A stretch of DNA of 60,726 nt from assembly GCA_035622315.1 (NCBI GenBank), contig DASPVP010000004.1, positions 1-60,726 on the forward strand, read 5' to 3'. The DNA comes from JAJPHJ01 sp035622315. GTDB lineage: Bacteria; Vulcanimicrobiota; Vulcanimicrobiia; Eremiobacterales; Eremiobacteraceae. Under the pieces are notes generated by a model. It searched no databases, was not told the DNA's origin, and saw nothing but the letters and a program-made list of their open reading frames with translations. Of this stretch, positions 1-7,084 are shown piece by piece. The translations under genes were made by a program, and so were the position numbers. Position 1 is the first letter of the stretch. Each line of letters opens with the position of its first letter.

Positions 1-212
1 GCAGCCTTCCTGATGTTTGCGAAAGCCAACTCGCGGTCAGCATCAGACACGTCAATTACCTGATCGAAACGAGCCACTGCATTGCGCACATGGCTGGCGT
101 CGGTTAGTGGCTCTTTGCGCTGCCTCGGAAACGCATAAACGCTGTCCGGGAGATCGCTCTGCGATGTGAGGTCACCGTGCTTTTCATGGGGCTGCCAAGT
201 TGCAGTAGTCAT
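1..212 (-). CDS. DUF6582-like hypothetical protein, N-terminal part only (runs off the left edge)
   Basis: Read leftward, an ATG at 212 opens a frame that is still open at the window edge, giving about 70 N-terminal residues. A strong Shine-Dalgarno (AGGAGGG) lies about 7 nt upstream of the ATG. The visible protein begins with a polar, His/Asp-rich segment followed by Phe-Pro-x-x-Arg-Lys-Glu-Pro-Leu-Thr-Asp-Ala and a helix around His-Val-Arg-Asn-Ala. This resembles a small family of roughly 80-110 residues (DUF6582-type) found in many soil bacteria and often of phage flavour; its function is unknown. The family match is from memory and moderate; that the frame is coding is well supported by the RBS and composition. 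Confidence 0.7.
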   Translation of the reverse strand, partial: MTTATWQPHEKHGDLTSQSDLPDSVYAFPRQRKEPLTDASHVRNAVARFDQVIDVSDADRELAFANIRKA

Positions 213-475
213 AGTGGACCCTCCTATCTTTGGACGCGTAGAGTTGTTGACAATAACGTGTTGCTCCTATCTTGGCTTGGCGGTTGATCCGGGCGACTGG
301 GGAGTCTCAGAAAAAGTTGAAGCTTGCCATGTAGCCAGGCGACTCAGGGTCGGTCTTGCTAGCCGATTCCCGGCCACGCTAGACTTGAAACCGTTTGGCG
401 CAAACACCCCGAGTTTTTTTAGGGTTCAACAAGGGGCGGCACCAAGAAAAAAGAAGGACAAAACTTCTGAATTAA

Positions 476-550
476 CGGGCCGTAGCGAAGCCTGGTTATC
501 GCGCCTGTCTGGGGGGCAGGAGATCGCTGGTTCGAATCCAGTCGGCCCGA
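476..550 (+). tRNA. tRNA-Pro (anticodon GGG)
   Basis: A full cloverleaf can be folded. The acceptor stem CGGGCCG pairs with CGGCCCG, with discriminator A at 550. The D stem is GCGA/TCGC, the anticodon stem CCTGT/GCAGG holds the loop CTGGGGG (anticodon GGG), and the T arm is GCTGG-TTCGAAT-CCAGT. The variable loop is short (AGATC). No CCA is encoded. GGG reads CCC/CCT proline codons, which suits this GC-rich genome. Confidence 0.96.
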
Positions 551-587
551 TTGACTCCACAGATTTTTAAGTCAGCCATCGTCTAGG

Positions 588-1013
588 CTACGTGTAGAAT
601 GTCCCCACTGAAACAGAGCATGAACCATCGAGGCGCTTAAGCGTAGCGTTCCAAGTCTGACCCACGGGCAGCGTTGGGACCGGAGATGCGTAGAAGAAGT
701 CCGAGGAATACGGATGAAATCCGCCAGGGTCCGGAACGAGTTGTAGCGGACCGCCGGTTATGGTAAGCCCGCTGGCATCGGTGAGGGTAATCTCCCACTG
801 ATTGTATCCCGTGTACAGGGCGTTGTTGTTCCCGTTGCCCACAATGATGATTTGACCGATCGTTGGTTGAACGCCGGACTGACCGGATGTTGGATTTGCC
901 AACTGTTGCTGGGTGCCCGTATTGCATTGCGATCCTGAGCAACTCGGCGCCATGGTGAGAGCACAGGCAAGAACGAGGATTACACAGCGGAAATAGAGGG
1001 TTGGCCTTGTCAT
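588..1013 (-). CDS. Hypothetical secreted lipoprotein
   Basis: 141 residues. The N-terminus has Arg and a hydrophobic stretch ending in a lipobox-like Ala-Pro-Ser-Cys around residue 25, so the mature protein is probably lipid-anchored at the envelope. It contains Cys30 and a Cys near the C-terminus that could form a disulfide. The mature part is rich in Gly, Asn, Thr and Ser and looks like a single beta-sandwich domain. The ATG at 1013 is preceded by GGGGAG at good spacing. I recognise no family. It stands alone between tRNA-Pro and the methyltransferase gene. Confidence 0.75.
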   Translation of the reverse strand: MTRPTLYFRCVILVLACALTMAPSCSGSQCNTGTQQQLANPTSGQSGVQPTIGQIIIVGNGNNNALYTGYNQWEITLTDASGLTITGGPLQLVPDPGGFHPYSSDFFYASPVPTLPVGQTWNATLKRLDGSCSVSVGTFYT

Positions 1014-1306
1014 AGTTCACGCTCCCCAACGAGCTCGGATGCGGAGGAAAGTGCAAAACGCAAAGCACGTCCTGCACTCCTGTTAGTCCCCTGGACGCTT
1101 GTTCGCCTGATTTGCTATTTTCCCACCTACGTTTGAGTCGGCGTCGGAGTGTCGTTAGTCGGTTTGACGTCACCCAAGGTTTGATGGGCAAGATTCAGAT
1201 TGCTAGACTATCCGGCTGCGGGCTGCGTTACGGATCGAAGAAGTCGCCGCGCAAAGCGACGGCGTCCTCTAGCAGCGTTTCAAGCGCCGCCTTGCGCAGC
1301 TCTCAA

Positions 1307-1807
1307 ATGATGAACGTCGCTACCTCACTCGTCCAGTCGCCCGTCGGAATCTTGCTTCTCGCTGCGAGCGAAGGGCGATTGGTCAAACTCAGCTTTCACT
1401 GCTCGGGCGATCCCCATCTGCCAAATGATCCCCGCGACCAGGAAGTCTTGGAGAACGCGAAGGCACAACTAACCGAGTACTTTGCCCTCCAGCGCGCGAC
1501 GTTCGATTTACCGCTCGATCTTCGCGGCACGGATTTCCATCGCCGGGTCTGGCAGGCACTGCTCGAGATCCCGTACGGACAGACAACCTCGTACGGTGAA
1601 CTAGCCGAGCGGATCGGTTCATCAGGCCAGGCACGAGCTGTCGGCGTTGCAAATGGTGCAAACCCGATCGCCATCATCGTTCCTTGCCACCGAGTCATCG
1701 GCGCCGACGGCAACCTGGTCGGCTACGGCGGTGGTCTCAAACGTAAACAAACCCTGCTCGACCTCGAGAGCAGACGTCTCAGCCTACCTTTGTCGACTGG
1801 TTCTTGA
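1307..1807 (+). CDS. ogt: Methylated-DNA--protein-cysteine methyltransferase (O6-alkylguanine repair)
   Basis: Suicide repair enzyme that moves the alkyl group from O6-alkylguanine (or O4-alkylthymine) in DNA to its own cysteine. The active-site motif Pro-Cys-His-Arg-Val-Ile-Gly is present, as are the helix-turn-helix Tyr-Gly-x-Leu-Ala and the finger arginine region (Gly-Gln-Ala-Arg-Ala-Val-Gly), followed by Asn-Pro. From the ATG at 1307 (a second ATG follows at 1310) the protein is 166 residues, the usual Ogt length. The frame stays open upstream to 1112, but that extension is Ser/Arg-rich and unlike the family. The 3' end overlaps the end of cydB on the other strand by 29 bp. Confidence 0.93.
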   Translation: MMNVATSLVQSPVGILLLAASEGRLVKLSFHCSGDPHLPNDPRDQEVLENAKAQLTEYFALQRATFDLPLDLRGTDFHRRVWQALLEIPYGQTTSYGELAERIGSSGQARAVGVANGANPIAIIVPCHRVIGADGNLVGYGGGLKRKQTLLDLESRRLSLPLSTGS

Positions 1808-2771
1808 AGACCGAAAATAGATACCAGAGCGACGGGATGAGGACCGCAAGCCCGACACACGCGACAATGGCGAACGCTTGAAGGGTCTGCTGCGGAGCAG
1901 CCGCCTGAGCGATCGTCAGCGTCGGCACGACCACGTACGGATACTGTGCGACGGCCCAAGCCCACAAGACGAGGGTGACTTGGAGGACGACGAATGCGCG
2001 GGCAGCGGCGAAACGCCGCCAGACGAGCATTGCCAGCGTCCCAAGTCCCGTCAAGAGAGCGGCGACGAATGGTATCAGTGCGTGACTTTGGGCCAGTGCG
2101 CTGAAAATCGTCGTGGCGCTGGTTCGCGCCACGGCCAGGGTGATGAGCCCGACGATCGCCGTCGCGAACCACGCGGTGATCGCACGCTCACGAAAAAGGT
2201 CGCGCAGCTCGCCCTCCGTTTCGAGGGTGAGGAATGTGGCCGCGAGCAGCGCGCACATACAGAGCGCGAAGACGCCGACGCAGACAGGAAACGGTTGCAA
2301 CCAGGCGTCGGTCGCAGCTGTGGGTTCGCCCGCGTGCCCTGACGCCAACGCTCCGATCGTGGCACCGAGGAACAGCGGTGCCACTACGCTCGTCGCACCG
2401 AACAGCGCGCTCAAACCAGGATGGTTCCGGCCGAGCTCCGCGGCTCGCTCGCGCAGCGCGAATGCACCGCCGCGCAGGACGATTCCGGCAAGAGCGATGA
2501 CGATCGGCACCGCGAGCAAGGTGAACATGGCGGCAAAACCCGTGGGAAACGCAGTCCAAGTGCCGACGATCGCGAAGATCAGCCAGACGTGATTCGTCTC
2601 CCACACAGGGCCCATTGCTCGCGCGATTGCCTCGCGTTGTGCCTTGCCCTCGGGACCGCCGGCAAGCGCATCCCAAACGCCGCCACCGAAGTCCGCGCCG
2701 GCGAGCACCACATATGCAGTGAGCGCCAACATGACGAGCGACGCGCAGAACAGCTCAAGCGGCGACGTCAT
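1779..2771 (-). CDS. cydB: Cytochrome bd-type quinol oxidase subunit II
   Basis: 330 residues with about eight or nine hydrophobic helices. It has the family N-terminus (Ala-Asp-Phe-Gly-Gly-Gly-Val-Trp-Asp) and the motif Trp-Glu-Thr-Asn-His-Val-Trp-Leu-Ile, both typical of CydB. With CydA it forms the inner-membrane terminal oxidase that reduces O2 with quinol electrons without pumping protons. The start overlaps the end of cydA by 17 bp, so the two are translationally coupled. No cydX-like small gene and no cydDC transporter are seen nearby. The 3' end runs 29 bp into the converging ogt gene. Confidence 0.95.
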   Translation of the reverse strand: MTSPLELFCASLVMLALTAYVVLAGADFGGGVWDALAGGPEGKAQREAIARAMGPVWETNHVWLIFAIVGTWTAFPTGFAAMFTLLAVPIVIALAGIVLRGGAFALRERAAELGRNHPGLSALFGATSVVAPLFLGATIGALASGHAGEPTAATDAWLQPFPVCVGVFALCMCALLAATFLTLETEGELRDLFRERAITAWFATAIVGLITLAVARTSATTIFSALAQSHALIPFVAALLTGLGTLAMLVWRRFAAARAFVVLQVTLVLWAWAVAQYPYVVVPTLTIAQAAAPQQTLQAFAIVACVGLAVLIPSLWYLFSVFKNQSTKVG

Positions 2772-4059
2772 GCTCTTTCCCCAAGCCGAGCAAGAGCCAG
2801 ATCAACAAGCACCCGAGAAACACGTAGATCGCGCTGAAGGCCACGAGACTGGGCACGATCGTGGAGGTCGCCGGCGTCACCGATTGTGCGGTTGTGATGA
2901 GATGGTAGGCGGTCCAGGGCTGGCGGCCGACCTCAGTCACAAACCACCCCGCTTCGAGCGCGAGGATCGAAAGATAGCCGCAAGCGGTCGCGGCACGCAA
3001 GAACCATCGGTTTGTGAACAGGTCTTGCCTACGCAGGCGCAACGCGAGCGCCCACAACCCGATTCCCAAGAACGCAAAGCCGCAGCCGACCATGATTTGG
3101 AATGCGATGTGCACCACCACGGTATTTGGACGCTCAAATGGCGGAAACGCATCGAGACCTTGGATGACTGCCTTGGGGTTTGCGTGCATGAGCACGCTCA
3201 ACAAGCATGGGAGGGGCAAGCCAAAGCGCATCGTTTGACCCGCGGTGTCCGGAATGCCACCGATCGTCTCTGGCGCGCAGGCGGTCGTGTGGAAGAGCCC
3301 CTCCATGGCCGCGAGCTTCGGCGGTTGCAAGTGCCCGACAGCAAGCGCGCTATGATGGCCGCTGACGATCTGCAACGGTGCCACGATCGCAGCCAGGACA
3401 AATGGGAGTGCAAAGCCGCGCCGGCACGTCGCGTTTTGGGGTTCTCGTAGCAACGCTTGGGCATACACCGCAGCCACGCCGAAGCCCACTGTCAGATAGG
3501 CCGCGAGCACCATGTGGATGGCCTCGCTCGTCGCAAATGGGTTGAGCATGGCGGCGAGCGGGTGCGCGCCGACGACGACGCCGTTTTGGATCACGAGGCC
3601 GGTGGGCGAGTTCATCCAGGCATTGGCATCCATGACGAAAATGCCGGAGAGCACCGCGCTGACCGCGACCGCGATACCGCAGCGGTAGTGGGCAACGGCT
3701 GAGAGGCGGTCCCAACCGTACAAGTACAGCGCGAAGAAGATCGCTTCGATGAAGAAGGCAAAACCCTCCATGCTGAAGGGCATTCCGATCACCGCGCCGG
3801 CGAATTGCATGAAGCGCGGCCACAGCAGGCCAAGCTCGAACGAGATCGCCGTACCCGAGACCGCGCCGATGGCGAAGAGCAAACTGCCGGCCCGCGCCCA
3901 GCGCCGTGCGAGGACGAGATATGCCTCGTCGTGCGTTCGCAGCCAACGCCGTTCTGCCAGTACCATGAGCAATGGCAAACCGATGCCGTAGACCGCGAAG
4001 ATGATGTGGAAGACCATCGAGATCGCGAACTGGGTGCGCGCGGCGAAGAGATGGTCCAT
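2755..4059 (-). CDS. cydA: Cytochrome bd-type quinol oxidase subunit I (short Q-loop type)
   Basis: 434 residues, close to the short cyanide-insensitive (CIO/CydA) class. Visible ligands and motifs: His18 in the first helix (high-spin heme ligand), a His in Ser-Glu-Ala-Ile-His (low-spin heme b558 ligand), the Q-loop Gln-Pro-Pro-Lys-Leu-Ala-Ala-Met-Glu with its quinol-binding Lys/Glu pair, and Gly-Arg-Gln-Pro-Trp near the C-terminus. The protein binds quinol and all three hemes. It lies 33 bp after the Met-rich membrane protein gene and overlaps cydB, so a three-gene operon is likely. Confidence 0.96.
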   Translation of the reverse strand: MDHLFAARTQFAISMVFHIIFAVYGIGLPLLMVLAERRWLRTHDEAYLVLARRWARAGSLLFAIGAVSGTAISFELGLLWPRFMQFAGAVIGMPFSMEGFAFFIEAIFFALYLYGWDRLSAVAHYRCGIAVAVSAVLSGIFVMDANAWMNSPTGLVIQNGVVVGAHPLAAMLNPFATSEAIHMVLAAYLTVGFGVAAVYAQALLREPQNATCRRGFALPFVLAAIVAPLQIVSGHHSALAVGHLQPPKLAAMEGLFHTTACAPETIGGIPDTAGQTMRFGLPLPCLLSVLMHANPKAVIQGLDAFPPFERPNTVVVHIAFQIMVGCGFAFLGIGLWALALRLRRQDLFTNRWFLRAATACGYLSILALEAGWFVTEVGRQPWTAYHLITTAQSVTPATSTIVPSLVAFSAIYVFLGCLLIWLLLGLGKEHDVAA

Positions 4060-4092
4060 GGCGTGTATCTACCCGGCCTCGGGTCTAGCGTA

Positions 4093-4926
4093 TCATTCGG
4101 TGTAGGTCATCATGTAGGCGCCGAGGACGATCGCGAAAACGCACCACAAGGTCGCGCCGAGGCGTCCCTTCAGAACGCCGCCGTCAGCAAGCAGCTTTGC
4201 CGCGGCCAAGCCGAACCCGCACAGCGAAAACCACAAGTGCTCGTACTTGACGGTCGCCATCGAGGCTTTCATCTGTTGCATCGCGGGATTGTTCGCCATG
4301 CCCGCATCCGAGGCGTGCTGCATCATGAGCTGCGTTGCGAGACCACCGTGCTTGTGGAAGAAGAGGAAGATCGCGCCGAACACAGCGAGCCCAGGAAGCG
4401 CGAAGATCTGCATGCTCTTCGGTAGCTTGCCGGCCGCACGCAAGAGTTCGACAAGACCGATAGCGATCACGAGCAACACGAAGATGCGATGCTGCACCAC
4501 CGCCGGGTCTTGGAAGCTGATCCAAAAACCGATCGGCCCGGTCGGCCATGCCTTGGGGTCGTTGCGCAAGATCAAGAACTCCGCAAGCGCGAAGAGCGTG
4601 AGTGGTGGGACGAAACGGAACCATGTTTGCCGCGGCCACTGCAAGCCAGCGATGAGCGCTGTGAGACCCCAAAGCAAGAGGAAGAACCCAGCGCCGCGAT
4701 GATTGAAGACAGACCACTCGGTGCCCGTCACCGGGCTCGCGGGGCCGCTCTCCGGCGTAAGCGCGAGGGCGCGATCGCTCTCTTGGGTCGGCGCGGGCGT
4801 GGGCATGGACATCGACATCGGCGTGGGCGCAGGCGCGGCTGTTGCGGCTGGCGCACTCGCGAACCCGAGAACCGCGAGAAAGCACGCGAGCACGACCATC
4901 GGTAAAACGCCGGCGAATCGAGACAT
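4093..4926 (-). CDS. Met-rich polytopic membrane protein, first gene of the cydAB operon
   Basis: 277 residues of unknown family. A signal peptide is followed by a linker rich in Met, Ser, Pro and Thr (Thr-Pro-Met-Ser-Met-Ser-Met), then about six transmembrane helices. One soluble loop carries His-Lys-His-Gly-Gly followed by a cluster of Met and His (Met-Met-Gln-His, Met-Gln-Gln-Met). Such Met/His clusters often bind copper in periplasmic proteins. The ATG at 4926 is chosen because GGAGG sits 7 nt upstream; the frame could extend to 4971 without an RBS. Its place before cydA suggests a role in respiration or metal tolerance, but that is inference. Confidence 0.75.
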   Translation of the reverse strand: MSRFAGVLPMVVLACFLAVLGFASAPAATAAPAPTPMSMSMPTPAPTQESDRALALTPESGPASPVTGTEWSVFNHRGAGFFLLLWGLTALIAGLQWPRQTWFRFVPPLTLFALAEFLILRNDPKAWPTGPIGFWISFQDPAVVQHRIFVLLVIAIGLVELLRAAGKLPKSMQIFALPGLAVFGAIFLFFHKHGGLATQLMMQHASDAGMANNPAMQQMKASMATVKYEHLWFSLCGFGLAAAKLLADGGVLKGRLGATLWCVFAIVLGAYMMTYTE

Positions 4927-5019
4927 CACATGGCCTCCATAGGCGCACGCTGGTGGGTTTGCTTGACGCACCTTTCGCAGGGAGCGCTCTGTTTCTTCGC
5001 GGTTATCGCGATAATGGTC

Positions 5020-5481
5020 TCAGGCAGACGATCCCGGCTTTGTTGGTGCGTGACAGATGAGCACCGGGATGGTCGCGTGGCGCAACACGCCCTCGGCCAC
5101 GCTGCCCAAAAGAAGGCGGGCGACACCGCTGCGGCCGTGGCTTCCCATGGCGATGAGGTTGGCTTTGTTACGCTGCGCCGAATCGAGGACAGCTGCGACG
5201 GAATCGTCTTCTGGCTGCTCGCACGTCGCAGTCACGCCGGCGGCGTCAGCCTCCGATTTCGCCGCGGATAGGATCTCTTCGCCCGCGCTTGAGGCCGCCT
5301 CGACCGCAAATGAAGGGTCGATCGCGCTTGGGCTGGCCATCGCCGCGATTTTGGTCAGCTCGACGGCATGCACGAACACGAGGTCTGCTTTGATCTGCTT
5401 TGCCAACTCTACAGCGAGCGCCACTGCGGCGTTGGACGGCTCAGAGCCGTCGACCGGAACCACAATTCTTGAGAATATCAC
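5020..5481 (-). CDS. Universal stress protein, UspA family
   Basis: 153 residues in one Usp domain. The N-terminal strand Ile-Val-Val-Pro-Val-Asp-Gly-Ser and the ATP-binding motif Gly-Ser-His-Gly-Arg-Ser-Gly followed nine residues later by Gly-Ser are intact, so it is probably of the ATP-binding type. The start is a GTG at 5481. It lies between the cyd operon and a secreted protein, all on the reverse strand, and probably acts in the cytoplasm during respiratory or starvation stress; that role is inferred from the family. Confidence 0.93.
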   Translation of the reverse strand: MIFSRIVVPVDGSEPSNAAVALAVELAKQIKADLVFVHAVELTKIAAMASPSAIDPSFAVEAASSAGEEILSAAKSEADAAGVTATCEQPEDDSVAAVLDSAQRNKANLIAMGSHGRSGVARLLLGSVAEGVLRHATIPVLICHAPTKPGSSA

Positions 5482-5496
5482 GCTGCCGCGTGAATC

Positions 5497-6000
5497 CTAG
5501 TACGGCGTCTCGGTGGCTTGCGGTCCTGGCGTGGACACGGGCGGGGGCGGCACGCGGGCGTGCTGCGCGCCTTGGAAGGGCGTGTCCACGCCGGCGAGCG
5601 TGATCGTGCCAACCATGTCAGCGATGCCGTCGATCGTCGCGTCGATGGATCCGACGGTCGCAGGCGGCGTGGCCTGAGTGGTGAGCGTCAGCGTGAGATG
5701 CGTGCCGTCGCGCGTGCCGGAAATGGCGTAGACCGTCCTCTTGTCGTAGAGCCAGACACCAGTCACGTTGCTCCCGTCATCCTTGAGCTTCATGACCGAA
5801 TATGAGATCTGGGTGCCTTGCAAGATGACATCCCAAATGCCGTTGGTGGCTTGGTCGGGTGGCATGTACGGCGTCGGAGGGTTGGTCGGCGACGCAGAAG
5901 GTTGTGGTTTTGCTCCCGCGAGCCCGTGTGTGCCCATGCCACTCGCGGCGACGGCGACGAGCACGGCCAAGATGAGAACGAAGCGCCAACTATTTCTCAT
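5497..6000 (-). CDS. Hypothetical secreted protein
   Basis: 167 residues: a signal peptide of about 28 residues (Arg then a hydrophobic core ending near Gly-Leu-Ala-Gly-Ala), a Pro/Ser/Thr-rich spacer, and a small domain containing Gly-Ile-Trp-Asp-Val, Tyr-Ser-Val-Met-Lys-Leu-Lys and Gly-Thr-Arg-Asp-Gly-Thr repeats. The pattern of alternating strands fits a lipocalin-like or small beta-barrel fold. The tail is Pro/Thr-rich. It ends 15 bp before the stress protein gene. No family recognised. Confidence 0.7.
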   Translation of the reverse strand: MRNSWRFVLILAVLVAVAASGMGTHGLAGAKPQPSASPTNPPTPYMPPDQATNGIWDVILQGTQISYSVMKLKDDGSNVTGVWLYDKRTVYAISGTRDGTHLTLTLTTQATPPATVGSIDATIDGIADMVGTITLAGVDTPFQGAQHARVPPPPVSTPGPQATETPY

Positions 6001-6185
6001 GTGCGATCAGATGACTCCCACCCCAAGTAGAACGTTGCGCCTCGCGCCTGTGTTGCACGCGGCAGCAATTTCGCTGCTAGAACTCTAATGCTACGGCAGG
6101 GTGTGCGGCTCGCCCTTGCCGGAGGCTGGGAAAGGCCGCATTTAGCTCTCAAAGCATCTTTAGTAGATGGAGCACGACGCTCGCA

Positions 6186-6620
6186 TTGCGGAACAGAACC
6201 TGCACGATTTATACAGATGGAGGGGCGAGGGGCAACCCCGGCCCGAGCGCCGCGGGTGGCATCATCATCGGTGAAGATGCCAGCACCGTGGCTGAGATCA
6301 GCGCATACCTGGGAACCGCGACCAACAACGTGGCCGAGTATCAGGCGCTCCTGCTCGCCCTCGCGAGGGCGCGGGAACTCGGTTGCGAGCGAGTCTCCAT
6401 CCGCATGGATTCTGAGCTTATCGTGAGGCAGCTCAACGGCTCGTACAGAGTCAAAGACACCAAGATGCGCGAATTATACGGGCGGGTGCAGAAGGTGCTG
6501 CGGGGTTTCGCGGCCTGGGATGTGTCGCACGTGCCGCGCAGCGAGAACAAGCGAGCCGACGAACTCGTAAACGCGGTGTTGGATGCGCGGGAGCGCTCGC
6601 TCCGGGAGGTTCAACAATGA
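6186..6620 (+). CDS. RNase HI-like ribonuclease
   Basis: 144 residues of the RNase H fold, the short 'RNase HI family/reverse-transcriptase-like' type. The four acidic catalytic residues are visible in order: Asp in Tyr-Thr-Asp-Gly-Gly-Ala-Arg-Gly-Asn-Pro-Gly-Pro, Glu in Ala-Glu-Tyr-Gln-Ala-Leu, Asp in Met-Asp-Ser-Glu-Leu, and Asp in Arg-Ala-Asp-Glu-Leu. It would cut the RNA strand of RNA-DNA hybrids. The start is a TTG at 6186; no ATG or GTG is in frame upstream. Its stop overlaps the next gene by 4 bp (ATGA). Confidence 0.92.
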   Translation: MRNRTCTIYTDGGARGNPGPSAAGGIIIGEDASTVAEISAYLGTATNNVAEYQALLLALARARELGCERVSIRMDSELIVRQLNGSYRVKDTKMRELYGRVQKVLRGFAAWDVSHVPRSENKRADELVNAVLDARERSLREVQQ

Positions 6621-7084
6621 GAAACGTCAAGGGAGCCAACGGGTTCATCCTTGCACGCGTGGACGCATCCGGCAACGTCACGCTCGGGCCCGATCCGGGA
6701 CCAATCGTCGGGAAGATCGGGGAGGGCGGCCAGGTCTATGACGACGATGCGGGCGTGCATCAAGTCGGCCTCGTCGATGGCGCAGGCACGATCAGCGACA
6801 TGTACTACGAGAACGTCGGCAAGGTCGACGCTTGGGGTCGTACGTACACGCCCCTTGGCGAACTTCTCGGTACGGTGGAAAAACCTCGCGATGCTGGCGT
6901 GCTCATCTTCCTCGCAGGGCTCGTCGAGACGAAGCCGCAACCGGAAGCTCCCGCCCAAGAAGACAGCTCGTTGATGGACGAGGCGCTTGACCTTGCGCAG
7001 GATCGCAGCTTTCCGAGCGTGCGCAAAGATGCAAAACCGCTGACCGAGCGCGATCTTTTTACGGAGCGCTTGCGCCGCGAGTAA
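6617..7084 (+). CDS. Hypothetical protein with short glycine-rich beta repeats
   Basis: 155 residues, translationally coupled to the RNase HI gene through an ATGA overlap. The first 100 residues carry three to four copies of a loose unit, Val-Gly-x-(Ile/Val/Leu)-x-x-x-Gly-x-(Val/Thr)-Tyr, for example around Val-Gly-Lys-Ile and Val-Gly-Lys-Val-Asp, as expected for a propeller or flower of beta hairpins. The C-terminal third is charged and helical (Asp-Glu-Ala-Leu-Asp-Leu-Ala-Gln). No signal peptide is present, so it is cytoplasmic. Function unknown; pairing with RNase H suggests a nucleic-acid or scaffolding role at most. Confidence 0.75.
   Translation: MRNVKGANGFILARVDASGNVTLGPDPGPIVGKIGEGGQVYDDDAGVHQVGLVDGAGTISDMYYENVGKVDAWGRTYTPLGELLGTVEKPRDAGVLIFLAGLVETKPQPEAPAQEDSSLMDEALDLAQDRSFPSVRKDAKPLTERDLFTERLRRE

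Noticed and set aside
247..273. TTGACA followed by TATCTT as a promoter for the tRNA
   Set aside because: The spacer is 15 bp, the -10 is poor, and it is about 200 bp from the tRNA.
213..475. Intergenic stretch between the left-edge gene and tRNA-Pro
   Set aside because: I see only short weak repeats and a small GTTTG-GCG-CAAAC hairpin before a T-run; no gene or convincing RNA.
1112..1306. Upstream extension of the ogt frame, and a short reverse-strand frame at about 1232-1305 reading like a protein C-terminus (Leu-Glu-Thr-Leu-Leu-Glu-Asp)
   Set aside because: The extension is unlike any Ogt. The reverse fragment is only about 25 codons between two stops; it may be a gene remnant but cannot be supported.
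2644..3450. Long open frames antisense to cydA/cydB and similar long frames opposite other genes
   Set aside because: Their composition is Arg/His/Ala-rich with no family pattern; they are mirror effects of high GC, while the opposite strand encodes clear families.
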